A stretch of DNA of 64,000 bases from Endobugula sp047636495. GTDB lineage: Bacteria; Pseudomonadota; Gammaproteobacteria; Pseudomonadales; Cellvibrionaceae. A program made the translations under genes and the position numbers. Position 1 is the stretch's first letter. Every line of letters begins with the position of its first letter. The DNA lies in contig JBLILH010000015.1 in NCBI GenBank assembly GCA_047636495.1, positions 7,944 to 71,943 of the forward strand, written 5' to 3'. The notes beneath the pieces are model-generated. The model saw only the letters and a program-made list of their open reading frames with translations, was not told the origin of the DNA and did not search any database. Positions 16,856-24,693 of the stretch are shown here, piece by piece.

Positions 16856-17297
16856 GGCTTACGTGTATGCCATACGCGAACAGCTTGAGTATCAGCAGCA
16901 AATATTGGAGCAGGTTCACCACCAACAACAAAGTAAACCATTAACCGCGATAGAACGCAGCGCCACCGAGCGCAGCCTGCAAGTGTTGGTGGAAGTGGCC
17001 ATCGGTTGCTCAAAACACTATCTAAAGAGTATCCAAAGCGCATTACCCTCTGAGGCGAGTGCGGTGATACAGGGTGTGTATGCCACAGGCCTTGAGCTGT
17101 CCACAAAAGAATCAGCAATGATCGGCGCCGTAGGAATGCGCAATGCCATTATTCATGACTACCTAAATCTTGACTGGAATAAAGTGGCCATAGTCGTGCA
17201 AGACAAAAAATACCATTCAGTCATACGCTATTGTGAGCAACTCCTGAAGCAATTAATGGAGCAGGGCGGCAGCACAAACCCTGCGAAGATAGAATGA
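16824..17297 (+). CDS. hepT: HepT-type HEPN RNase toxin
   Basis: The 157-residue, mostly helical protein contains the HEPN catalytic motif RNAIIHDY (RX4HXY) near residue 107. Arg and His are needed for RNA cleavage, and the Tyr is the AMPylation target of MntA. An ATG at 16830 is an equally good start. It is translated from within the mntA 3' end, so the pair is coupled. All key residues are present, so the module looks intact, unlike the relic at 16121-16243. Confidence 0.9.
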   Translation: MNMNTTDKPYEAYVYAIREQLEYQQQILEQVHHQQQSKPLTAIERSATERSLQVLVEVAIGCSKHYLKSIQSALPSEASAVIQGVYATGLELSTKESAMIGAVGMRNAIIHDYLNLDWNKVAIVVQDKKYHSVIRYCEQLLKQLMEQGGSTNPAKIE

Positions 17298-17366
17298 TAA
17301 TCGTCCAATGAGTATGATCTGCTCATGGTTTAAGGTATTGAAAGAAATAAGGAAAATGATTAAGGG

Positions 17367-17567
17367 ATGGCTTATGGTTTAGGTTCTTGGGGAGCCGTTA
17401 TACCATTAAAGATCGCCTCAGTTAAATTGGATGATGATACCTTAACCTGTTTGGGCCAAATGGTTGAAGTAATGGATAGGCCTCATGTATGGTTAATGGC
17501 AGAAGCCATTATGCAATATGTTACCCGTGAAGAGTGGGTCATTTATAAGGTAGAAACAAATACATAA
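17367..17567 (+). CDS. Orphan CopG/RHH antitoxin-like protein
   Basis: From about residue 18 the 66-residue frame reads SVKLDDDTLTCLGQMVEVMDRPHVWLMAEAIMQYVTREEW, matching ribbon-helix-helix antitoxin N-terminal domains (beta strand, then two helices with a W in the RSxWL position). The first 17 residues do not fit the family, and the spacing of AAGGG directly against the ATG is poor. No toxin gene follows. It is probably a truncated, inactive fragment. Confidence 0.5.
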   Translation: MAYGLGSWGAVIPLKIASVKLDDDTLTCLGQMVEVMDRPHVWLMAEAIMQYVTREEWVIYKVETNT

Positions 17568-17574
17568 AAAAGTG

Positions 17575-18165
17575 CGTTAACCCATTGAGCGCAAGCGTGC
17601 TATCTCCTATTTCTTTACATTTCGGTGTGAGACTTGCTGATAAAGGCAAAAAGCTTGCCTGGCTTGTCGGCTGATGGGCCTGATATGGGGCGGCGGTATT
17701 TCTGCAAGCTATTGTAAAAGTGCTCTTTGACCGCAAGCGCAGAGAGGCGCTATAATAAACAGTTGATTGGAACAGGGGGCTAAGAAGCCTACTGGGTAAT
17801 GTAAAGGTGCGCGATAAGCGTGACACAGAGTGTTCAGCATATCGTTAGGCTCGCAGATAATGCAGGGTTAATTGGTAGAAGAGCAACAGCTATTGAAAAT
17901 GTGTTAAAAGAGATTTTTTTGGTGAAAAATTGCACAACTTAAGTGGTATTTCGTTGTTTGCATGACAGTGCTTACATAACAAATTTTCCCATAATAAAGT
18001 CAGCTGTTTACGAAAAAAATAAGGCGGGAATAACTCGTCATTCGTCAGGGGGAATCACGTTAGCTTTTTATTCATTGGTCCGCGCCTGAACCGATCGGTA
18101 AGTAGGTCTTTATAGTGTGACTACAGCATGTAATGTCGGCTGTTAAAGGAAAGTGATATTTATTG
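17575..18165 (+). pseudogene. Decayed duplicate of cmk 3' half plus rpsA leader
   Basis: Base-by-base comparison with 12780-13405 shows collinear blocks. GATATGGGG...GCAAGC..TGGTAAAAGTG and AGGCGCTATAA.CAGTTGATTGG belong to cmk. AATAACTCGTCATTCGTCAG and TATTCATTGGTCCG.CGCCTGAACCG belong to the rpsA leader. The cmk part carries many stops and indels, while the leader part is better conserved. No rpsA coding sequence follows. It is a relic of a segmental duplication of the cmk-rpsA junction, now about 4.7 kb downstream of the original. Confidence 0.85.
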
Positions 18166-18364
18166 GACACGCGCGCTAGTGAAAGCTATGCACTTTAGTG
18201 TAAGAATTAGCTGCTAAATGGCTTTACGAATAATAACAGCTTCATGCTGCATAAAAATAACAGCGCGGGAACTATAAGCTTGTTAATTCCCTTTCTTTGG
18301 TCTGCCGTTAGCCCTATTTGATGGCCGCCGTATCGATTACTATTATTTGCTGGTTGTTTTAAAG

Positions 18365-18568
18365 ATGTCTGATATTGGTGAGATAATTAAAATCGCAAAG
18401 TCGGCTGGGAACGCCGTTATGGAAATTTATAATAGTGAAGACTATTGGCTGAAATCCTGCGCTGGCTTGTTTGTTCTAGTTATGATGGCGCATGTTTGTT
18501 GGATTAAACAGAATGATTGGGATGCTATTTCTGGGCTTAAGTCAAAGGTATCTTATGATCGCACCTAA
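18365..18568 (+). pseudogene. cysQ-like 5' fragment
   Basis: MSDIGEIIKIAKSAGNAVMEIYNSEDY resembles the N-terminus of 3'(2'),5'-bisphosphate nucleotidase CysQ (helix with ALAREAGDAIMxVY). After about 28 residues the resemblance stops, and the frame ends inside the rfaH start. The FIG/inositol-phosphatase metal-binding motifs are all missing. CysQ removes PAP, the by-product of PAPS reduction, so this fits other sulfur-assimilation debris nearby. The similarity is short, so the call is tentative. Confidence 0.45.
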
Positions 18569-19067
18569 CTGGTTGTTACTTCAGGTTAAGCCTAGGCAAG
18601 AATTACGAGCTTTAGAAAACCTAGAGCGTCAAAATGGCGAATGCTATTGCCCGCGGATACAGGTAGAAAAACTCAGTCGAGGAAAACGTATTAAAGTTAA
18701 AGAACCCTTGTTTCCTGGCTACTTATTTATTAACGCACAGCCAGAACAAAATGGCCTAACCTATACCAGTATTCGCTCTAGCCGAGGCGTAAGTAAGATT
18801 GTGGGGTTTGGTGTAGAGCCCATAAAAATACCTGAAGACCTCATAAAGGAAATAAAACTGCTTGAGCAATTGGATTTATCCGATGTTAATGCAGAGGGCT
18901 TGCCTCAAGCAGGCGATCAGGTCGAAATTTTAGATGGCGCATTTAAAGGGTTACAGGCTGTATATAGCCACACCGATGGTCAGCAAAGATCCATTGTGTT
19001 GATAAGTTTGTTACATCAACAAACACCCGCATCATTAGCCAATTCCCAAATTGTAAAACGCGCTTAA
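18555..19067 (+). CDS. rfaH: Transcription antiterminator RfaH
   Basis: RfaH is a NusG paralogue that loads onto RNA polymerase paused at ops sites and suppresses Rho termination in long polysaccharide operons. The 170-residue protein starts MIAPNWLLLQVKPRQELRAL (NGN domain). KEPLFPGYLFI and SIRSSRGVSKIVGFG follow, then a KOW motif (AGDQVEILDGAFKGLQAVY). ATG 18555 has AAAGG upstream and gives the family start. An exact ops element lies 87 bases downstream of the stop, so this protein probably controls the adjoining glycan locus. Confidence 0.95.
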   Translation: MIAPNWLLLQVKPRQELRALENLERQNGECYCPRIQVEKLSRGKRIKVKEPLFPGYLFINAQPEQNGLTYTSIRSSRGVSKIVGFGVEPIKIPEDLIKEIKLLEQLDLSDVNAEGLPQAGDQVEILDGAFKGLQAVYSHTDGQQRSIVLISLLHQQTPASLANSQIVKRA

Positions 19068-19105
19068 AGCTGTTCAACGGCAATTTTTGTGTTAATATTA
19101 CGAGC

Positions 19106-19120
19106 GTTCAACAGTTGAAC
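19106..19120. promoter_or_regulatory. 15-bp perfect palindrome, possible operator
   Basis: GTTCAAC-A-GTTGAAC is a perfect 7-bp inverted repeat, and a further GTTCAAC half-site lies at 19072-19078. It sits between rfaH and the ops element, where the locus promoter should be. It could be the binding site of the adjoining MarR-type regulator or a short hairpin. Confidence 0.45.
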
Positions 19121-19153
19121 GATTAATTGCAAATACCATAAGTGACCGGGTAG

Positions 19154-19165
19154 GGCGGTAGCGTG
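19154..19165 (+). promoter_or_regulatory. ops element (RfaH recruitment site)
   Basis: GGCGGTAGCGTG matches the ops consensus exactly. It lies in the untranslated leader 26 bases before the first gene of the surface-glycan locus and just after rfaH. The ops signal pauses RNA polymerase and exposes the non-template strand for RfaH. The flanking GGGTAGGGCGG resembles the 3' part of a JUMPstart sequence. Confidence 0.9.
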
Positions 19166-19191
19166 TCAACTATCTTTTGCCAGCTTGAATT

Positions 19192-19512
19192 ATGATCAAA
19201 GAAACCCACCTAAAAATACTCAAACACATAGAATCCAATCCGCATATTTCTCAGCGAAAATTAGCCGAAGAATTAGGCGTGAGTGTCGGTAAGGTAAATT
19301 ATTGTGTGAAAGCATTAATCGGCAAAGGGCTAGTGAAGGCCGGTAACTTTAAACGTAGTTCAGATAAGATGGGTTACCTGTACTTGCTAACCCCTCAAGG
19401 TATTGAGGAAAAGGCCAAGTTAACGGCAAGCTTTTTAAAGCGTAAAATTGCCGAGCATGAACAAATCACTAAAGAGATAGAGCAGCTTAAGCGTGATAGT
19501 GGTGAGCGTTGA
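19192..19512 (+). CDS. MarR-family EPS-associated transcriptional regulator
   Basis: This 106-residue winged-helix protein has helix-turn-helix sequence SQRKLAEELGVSVGKVNYCVKALIGKGLVK and a wing with KMGYLYLLTPQGIEEKA. A C-terminal charged helix (FLKRKIAEHEQITKEIEQLKRD) probably dimerises it. Proteins of this type commonly stand first in exopolysaccharide and O-antigen loci. It follows the ops element directly, so it is the first gene of the RfaH-controlled transcript. Confidence 0.88.
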   Translation: MIKETHLKILKHIESNPHISQRKLAEELGVSVGKVNYCVKALIGKGLVKAGNFKRSSDKMGYLYLLTPQGIEEKAKLTASFLKRKIAEHEQITKEIEQLKRDSGER

Positions 19513-19880
19513 TAATGCTATTCAGACCTTTTGGTGTGTTGAAGAGGCAGCGCAGAAAAGCATTCAACTTTTCAGTTGGCATTCATACTTTTTAGGCCTG
19601 TTAGCATAACAAGCTTCCAGGCACATTATGAGTAATTCCCCGTAATGCCAAAGTTCCGTCACAAGTCAAAATTGCATCCCTTTATTTGTGCCATTTTGCT
19701 GCTGGTTCCCATTTTCACATCTTGTTTCAGGCTGGGTGGCACTTTGATGCTAGTGGCCTCTTTGTTTGTCTGGCTTTTCTGGGCTCGAAAACAAACCTAT
19801 GAAATTAACCAATGTCAGCTCATATCGGAAAGATATCGTTGATTCTGATGTAATAAGAGTTGTAGAGACACAGGTATAGT
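19513..19880 (+). other. Mostly non-coding stretch with a doubtful small hydrophobic ORF
   Basis: An ATG at 19645 opens a 65-residue frame (to 19842) with two hydrophobic segments (FICAILLLVPIFTSCF and GTLMLVASLFVWLFW), which could form a membrane hairpin. It has no ribosome binding site, and I do not recognise it. The remaining sequence shows no clear signal. Confidence 0.3.
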
Positions 19881-20150
19881 AACATTCAAATACTAGTAGC
19901 TATTAAAAATGAAAAAATTGCTGAACATGTTTTATGTGTCTTAAAAAAGTTTTAAAAAGATGGTGTTGAAATCAGACTATCTGAAAATGAAAAAGAGTTT
20001 GAATACAGTGAAATACCTGTTTTTAAAGGTGAATATGTAGAGTAAAACTGGAAGGATCTACTTATGAATTGCCAAAGTGACCCTTATTATTACAGTAGTG
20101 ACAAATATAAAGAGAATCGAGGGGTGTATTTAATGGGAAAGTGTAAATAA
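19881..20150 (+). pseudogene. Decayed antitoxin-like gene before the PIN domain
   Basis: One continuous frame reads NIQILVAIKNEKIAEHVLCVLKKF, stop (19953), KDGVEIRLSENEKEFEYSEI...GEYVE, stop (20043), NWKDLLMNCQSDPYYYSSDKYKENRGVYLMGKCK, and ends at 20150. It overlaps the next start as TAATG. The overall pattern resembles short antitoxin-like proteins I recall encoded just before PIN_3-type toxins; this is from memory, not a search. Two in-frame TAA codons and the lack of a start codon show it is dead. The last 28 codons (from ATG 20064, preceded by GGAAGGA) remain open and could still couple translation into the downstream gene. Confidence 0.6.
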
Positions 20151-21664
20151 TGAACTACCTCGTTGATCTAAATATAATTTTTGACTATTACAATCACCAT
20201 CGAAAAGAAAGATTTTCAGAATCTGTAGATGTGTTTGACACGTTACACTCTAGAGGAGATGTCAGTTATATATCCTCTTCATCATTAGTTACCTTGGAGT
20301 TCACTAAAGGCCAAGAGTTGAAAAGAGAATATGGAGAATCTCGTAAGATAATTATTCGGGAATTTATTGAGGACGTTTTAAGTAAATTCAAATTAGCTAA
20401 AACACCGTCTTACCTAGAAATTGATTACGATGATATTGAAGGTTCTCAAATAATGGCATCTGCATATGCGGTCAATGCGAAGGTTATTACACGAAATAAT
20501 GAGATGCTTGAAAAATACCCTGATACTGCGATCTCGGCTCATGACTATCTGAGATTGCCTGCTAACAAGAGTATAGATTTTGCCAACTTAAAAAAGCAAT
20601 ATTTCGATTTACAACCTCAAATAGAAAAGCAAATGGATGAGGTGTTAAGTACCACTTCTTTCATTATGGGTGCAAAAGTAAAGGAGCTTGAAGAAAATCT
20701 TCAAGAATTTACGAAAGCTAAGCATGCAATCACCTGCTCTAACGGAACAGATGCCCTGCTGTTAGCCATGATGGCAATGGATATACAGCCTGGCGATGAG
20801 GTTATTACGACTCCATTCACGTTTATATCTACTGCTGAAACTATTGCCTTGATGAAGGCTAAGCCCGTATTTGTCGATATTGAAACCGATACTTACAATA
20901 TTGATGCTACAAAAATTGAAGCTGCAATAACCGATAAAACGAAAGCTATAATGCCGGTAAGCCTGTACGGACAGCCTGCTGATATGGGCGAAATTCAGAC
21001 GATAGCAGATAGATTTAATTTGAAAGTTATCATAGATGGCGCACAAAGTTTTGGTTCAACCTATGAGGGGAAAACGGATAGTAACTTGGGCGATATCTCA
21101 ACAACCAGTTTTTTTCCGGCCAAACCATTAGGTTGTTATGGTGACGGTGGTGCGGTTTTCACTAATAATGATGAATATGCTCAAAAAATAAGGATGATGA
21201 GAGTGCATGGCCAGAATAAACAGTATCACCATCAGTATATTGGCATGGGTGGGCGTCTGGATACACTGCAGGCTGCAGTGTTGTTAGCCAAACTGCCCCA
21301 CTTCTCTAAAGAAGCTCAAGATCGCCAAGCAGTTGCTGAGAAATATAATGCGGGACTAAAAGATTATTTAGTAATACCGCAAGTTAAATCGGAACGAACC
21401 AGTGTGTGGGCACAATACACCTTAAGATTACAAAACCGCGATCAAGTACAGATGAGTCTAAAAGAAAAAGGAATCCCAACAGCCGTTTATTACCCAGTGC
21501 CTCTTCACCTGCAAAAGTGTTTTGAATATCTAGGTGCAAAAGCAGGCGAGTTCCCAAGATCAGAGAAGGCAGCCAAAGAAGTGATGAGTTTGCCGATGAA
21601 CCCATTTTTATCAGATAAAGAAATAAGCTATATCATTAAAGCTGTAAAAAGTATTGTTTCATAA
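20150..21664 (+). CDS. PIN domain fused to DegT/DnrJ sugar aminotransferase (WbpE-like)
   Basis: Residues 1-138 resemble a PIN_3-type RNase domain: LVDLNIIFDYY with the first acidic residue, YISSSSLVTLEF, DDIEGSQIMASAYAVNAKVITRNNEML, and AHDYLRL. The usual TRNxxDF aspartate appears as glutamate or is lost. From residue 143 on it is a full PLP aminotransferase of the WbpE/WlbC type: DFANLKKQY, SNGTDALLLAM, GDEVITTPFTF, DGAQSFGSTYEG and the lysine motif SFFPAKPLGCYGDGGA. That domain should transaminate UDP-3-keto-GlcNAcA to UDP-GlcNAc3NA, fitting wbpA/B/D just downstream. At 504 residues it is about 140 longer than normal WbpE. Internal initiation (for example at ATG 20635) cannot replace the full domain. 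The nuclease activity is unproven. Confidence 0.85.
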   Translation: MNYLVDLNIIFDYYNHHRKERFSESVDVFDTLHSRGDVSYISSSSLVTLEFTKGQELKREYGESRKIIIREFIEDVLSKFKLAKTPSYLEIDYDDIEGSQIMASAYAVNAKVITRNNEMLEKYPDTAISAHDYLRLPANKSIDFANLKKQYFDLQPQIEKQMDEVLSTTSFIMGAKVKELEENLQEFTKAKHAITCSNGTDALLLAMMAMDIQPGDEVITTPFTFISTAETIALMKAKPVFVDIETDTYNIDATKIEAAITDKTKAIMPVSLYGQPADMGEIQTIADRFNLKVIIDGAQSFGSTYEGKTDSNLGDISTTSFFPAKPLGCYGDGGAVFTNNDEYAQKIRMMRVHGQNKQYHHQYIGMGGRLDTLQAAVLLAKLPHFSKEAQDRQAVAEKYNAGLKDYLVIPQVKSERTSVWAQYTLRLQNRDQVQMSLKEKGIPTAVYYPVPLHLQKCFEYLGAKAGEFPRSEKAAKEVMSLPMNPFLSDKEISYIIKAVKSIVS

Positions 21665-22121
21665 TCCAGTATTTAAAGCCAAAGTCTGAATTCAGTCGTA
21701 ACGTTCTAACCTGAATGACAGGTGCTACCATTGCGCAGCGATTCAGATAGCTTTTGACCCAATTTTAACGAATAAAGATTGATAGCCTAGAGGGTTTAAA
21801 TTTTTTTGCGCATTATATGCAATTACTACCAGTACTTAGTTTCAATGCAATCCTGAAACACTCAGACACTCAGACACTCAGACACTCAAACACTCAAACA
21901 CATAGGGGCTAATCCGCGAACTTCACAGTGAAAGCTAGCTGGAGAATTATTCGTGATAGTTGTGGTATCTTTATCAGTTGTTAAAGCGCATAAAGGCAAT
22001 TAAACTGTTCAATAATAAAATAGCATATATACTTGCTGGCATTGGAAAGTGTCTTTAAAAGAATTAGTAATAGGTAGAGTTTTTTCAGCAGGGTATAGTC
22101 GAGTACAAAACTCTAATTAAT
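21665..22121. other. Intergenic region with simple repeats
   Basis: This part of the 790-base gap has no intact gene. It holds an 8-bp tandem repeat (21858-21897). Several short open stretches before 22122 may be the upstream remainder of the APS kinase relic, but they are too eroded to align by eye. Confidence 0.5.
21858..21897 (+). repeat. 8-bp tandem repeat
   Basis: Three copies of ACACTCAG are followed by two of ACACTCAA in an AT-rich intergenic region. No gene is affected. Confidence 0.9.
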
Positions 22122-22330
22122 AGAGAATTTATCGAAGTTTACTATAACTATTCATTAGAAGTTTGTGAAAGTCGAGATTAAAAAGAGATTTATCAAAAAC
22201 CCAGAAAAAGGAAATGCTCACTTTTCTGACATATCATCTTCCTATGAAAACTCATAAGTTTCTATTAAAACCTGATGAATAATCATTGGCCAAAGTTTTC
22301 AAGAAATTATTGAAAACCTAGATAGTCAGG
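22122..22330 (+). pseudogene. cysC (APS kinase) C-terminal relic
   Basis: The frame at 22122 gives REFIEVYYNYSLEVCESRD, stop, KEIYQKPRK. After a frameshift the sequence continues as KGNAHFSDISSSYENS and then, with further breaks, LAKVFKKLLKTLD. This follows the APS kinase C-terminus closely (GxFIEVFVDTPLxxCExRDxKGLYKKARAG ... FTGIDSxYE, with the same order and spacing). Stops and indels show it is inactive. APS kinase makes PAPS after CysDN, so together with the cysQ-like fragment this suggests loss of PAPS genes from this region. Confidence 0.7.
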
Positions 22331-22455
22331 ATGTTTTTTGAAAATAAAGAAATGATAATGTTATTGTCAATAATTATTAATATTAGGTGGAACGCTAATG
22401 TTTCAGGATCAAATAAATGATTCTTGAAATAGTGAAATTATAAGTAAGGAAGTAA

Positions 22456-23721
22456 ATGATAGATAAAATATGTGTAATTGGTTTGGGCTACGTTGGCCTT
22501 CCTCTTGCGGTTGAATTTGGTAAAATCAGACATGTAGTCGGCTTTGATATTAATAAATCTCGAGTTGATGAGCTAAAATCGGGTCACGATGCGACTTTGG
22601 AGGTTACTAATAATGAACTTGCAGAGACTAAAAATCTGACTTTCTCGTATGATGTAGCTGACTTGAATGAATGCAGTATTTATATTGTTACAGTGCCAAC
22701 GCCAATTGACGAAAATAATGCACCAGATCTTACGCCACTTCAAAAAGCCTCAGAGATGTTGGGAACGGTGATTTCTGAAGGCGATATCATCATTTATGAA
22801 TCAACCGTTTACCCTGGTGCAACAGAAGAAGTGTGTATCCCTATTGTTGAGAAAGTATCAGGCCTTAAGTTTAATAAAAACTTTTTTGCAGGATATTCTC
22901 CTGAAAGAATTAATCCAGGTGATAAGGTAAATCGTCTTCCAAACATTATGAAGATAACTTCAGGCTCTACTCCAGAAATCGCTGAAAAAGTCGACCAGTT
23001 GTATAAAGAAATTATAACGGCTGGGACTTATAAAGCAATATCAATTAAAGTGGCAGAAGCGGCTAAGGTCATTGAAAATACCCAAAGAGATTTAAATATC
23101 GCGATCATAAATGAATTTGCAAAAATATTTAATCGTCTTGATATAGATACAGAAGAGGTATTAAAAGCGGCGGGTACAAAATGGAATTTCTTACCCTTTA
23201 AACCGGGATTGGTTGGCGGACATTGTATTAGTGTTGACCCATATTATTTGACACATAAAGCTAAAGAAGTCGGGTACCAGCCCGAGGTTATTTTAGCTGG
23301 TCGCCGAATCAATGATGGTATGGGACAATACACAGCAACGCAACTTGTAAAAGCCGTTTCGAAGCGCAAAATACATGTGGATGAGGCAAGGGTTTTAGTG
23401 TTGGGCTTTACCTTTAAAGGCGATTGCCCAGATGTTCGCAATACAAAAATTATTGACATGGTCAAAGAGTTACAAAGCTTTAATATGAATGTCGATGTTT
23501 ATGATCATTGGGCAAATCTTCAAGCAGTCAAATATGAATATGGTGTTGAGCTCATAACAGAACTTATTAATGGAAGTTATGATGCAATTGTGTTGGCAGT
23601 TGATCATTCAGAATATAAGAATTGGGGTGAAGAGAAAATACGTAAGTTAGGTAAAGAAAATCATATTCTTTATGATGTGAAATATGTTTTACCTTATGGT
23701 CAATCCGATCTGCGTCTATAA
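22456..23721 (+). CDS. wbpA: UDP-N-acetylglucosamine 6-dehydrogenase (TviB/WbpA type)
   Basis: This NAD-dependent enzyme oxidises UDP-GlcNAc (or a close relative) to the uronic acid. The 421-residue sequence is very close to TviB/WbpO in motif order: VIGLGYVGLPLAVEFG, VPTPIDENNAPDL, YESTVYPGATEE, GYSPERINPGDK, KVAEAAKVIENTQRDLNIA and the catalytic cysteine in LVGGHCISVDPYYL. With the fused aminotransferase upstream and wbpB/wbpD downstream it should start the UDP-GlcNAc3NAcA pathway. The gene symbol follows that pathway; tviB or wbpO would also fit. Confidence 0.9.
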   Translation: MIDKICVIGLGYVGLPLAVEFGKIRHVVGFDINKSRVDELKSGHDATLEVTNNELAETKNLTFSYDVADLNECSIYIVTVPTPIDENNAPDLTPLQKASEMLGTVISEGDIIIYESTVYPGATEEVCIPIVEKVSGLKFNKNFFAGYSPERINPGDKVNRLPNIMKITSGSTPEIAEKVDQLYKEIITAGTYKAISIKVAEAAKVIENTQRDLNIAIINEFAKIFNRLDIDTEEVLKAAGTKWNFLPFKPGLVGGHCISVDPYYLTHKAKEVGYQPEVILAGRRINDGMGQYTATQLVKAVSKRKIHVDEARVLVLGFTFKGDCPDVRNTKIIDMVKELQSFNMNVDVYDHWANLQAVKYEYGVELITELINGSYDAIVLAVDHSEYKNWGEEKIRKLGKENHILYDVKYVLPYGQSDLRL

Positions 23722-23746
23722 TTTAATTTTTTTGGTGAAATAAATA

Positions 23747-24691
23747 ATGAAAAATTTTGCTCTCATTGGTGCCGGAGGCTACATAGCTCCTAGACATCTA
23801 AAGGCAATTAAAGAAACCCAGAATAACCTTGTGGTTGCAATGGATATCAATGATTCTGTTGGAATTATGGATAGTCATTTTCCGAATGCCGAATTTTTTA
23901 CAGAATTTGAAGAGTTTGAAGGCTTTGTAGAAGACCAGAAAATAAAAGGACAAGCAATAGACTTTGTTGCAATTTGCTCGCCTAATTATTTACATTTATC
24001 ACACATGAAATATGCCCTTAAAAATGGTATTGATGTAATTTGTGAAAAGCCACTCGTGTTGAATGTTGAAGATTTAGATACCTTAAAGCTGTATGAAGAC
24101 AAATACGGCGCAAAGGTAAATTCTATTTTGCAATTACGCTTGCACCCATCAATTTTGGCATTAAAAGAAAAAGTAGCTAATGCTCCAAAAGGTAAAATTT
24201 TTGATGTGGATCTTACGTACCTAACCTCTCGAGGTAAGTGGTATATGAAATCGTGGAAAGGCTTTGATCATAAGTCCGGTGGTGTAGCCACAAACATCGG
24301 CGTGCATTTTTACGACATGCTTCATTTTATTTTTGGCGATATTAAAATTAATGAAGTTCATTACCGAGATAAGAAAACCTCTGCTGGCTACTTAGAGTAC
24401 GAACATGCGCGGGTTCGTTGGTTTTTATCTATTGATGCCAATCATTTGCCAGAAAATGCAGTACATGGGGAAAAGTCTACCTTCCGAAGTATCAGCATTG
24501 AGGGTGAAGAGCTAGAGTTTTCCGGTGGCTTCACCGATCTTCATACTCAAAGTTATCAGCGAGTACTCGAAGGCAAAGGTTATGGTGTTGAGGATAATCG
24601 TGCGGCGATTGAGACGGTAGCCGTTATTCGTAATAAGCCAATTGCTGTACCAGGGGAGTTCGCGCATCCTTATCTCTCTAAGGTGGTGTAA
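23747..24691 (+). CDS. wbpB: UDP-GlcNAcA 3-dehydrogenase/oxidase (WbpB-like)
   Basis: A Gfo/Idh/MocA oxidoreductase of 314 residues, with LIGAGGYIAPRHLKAI at the N-terminus, AICSPNYLHLSHMKYAL, the CEKPL lysine-proline motif and GVHFYDMLHFIFGD. Short WbpB/WlbA-type proteins have this length and the same GYIAPRH signature. They oxidise C3 of UDP-GlcNAcA, and the 3-keto product is the substrate of the aminotransferase encoded at 20150-21664. It lies 25 bases after wbpA and 2 before wbpD. Confidence 0.9.
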   Translation: MKNFALIGAGGYIAPRHLKAIKETQNNLVVAMDINDSVGIMDSHFPNAEFFTEFEEFEGFVEDQKIKGQAIDFVAICSPNYLHLSHMKYALKNGIDVICEKPLVLNVEDLDTLKLYEDKYGAKVNSILQLRLHPSILALKEKVANAPKGKIFDVDLTYLTSRGKWYMKSWKGFDHKSGGVATNIGVHFYDMLHFIFGDIKINEVHYRDKKTSAGYLEYEHARVRWFLSIDANHLPENAVHGEKSTFRSISIEGEELEFSGGFTDLHTQSYQRVLEGKGYGVEDNRAAIETVAVIRNKPIAVPGEFAHPYLSKVV

Positions 24692-24693
24692 GA

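Noticed and set aside
21858..21897. Short CRISPR-like array
   Set aside because: It is a simple 8-bp tandem repeat without spacers.
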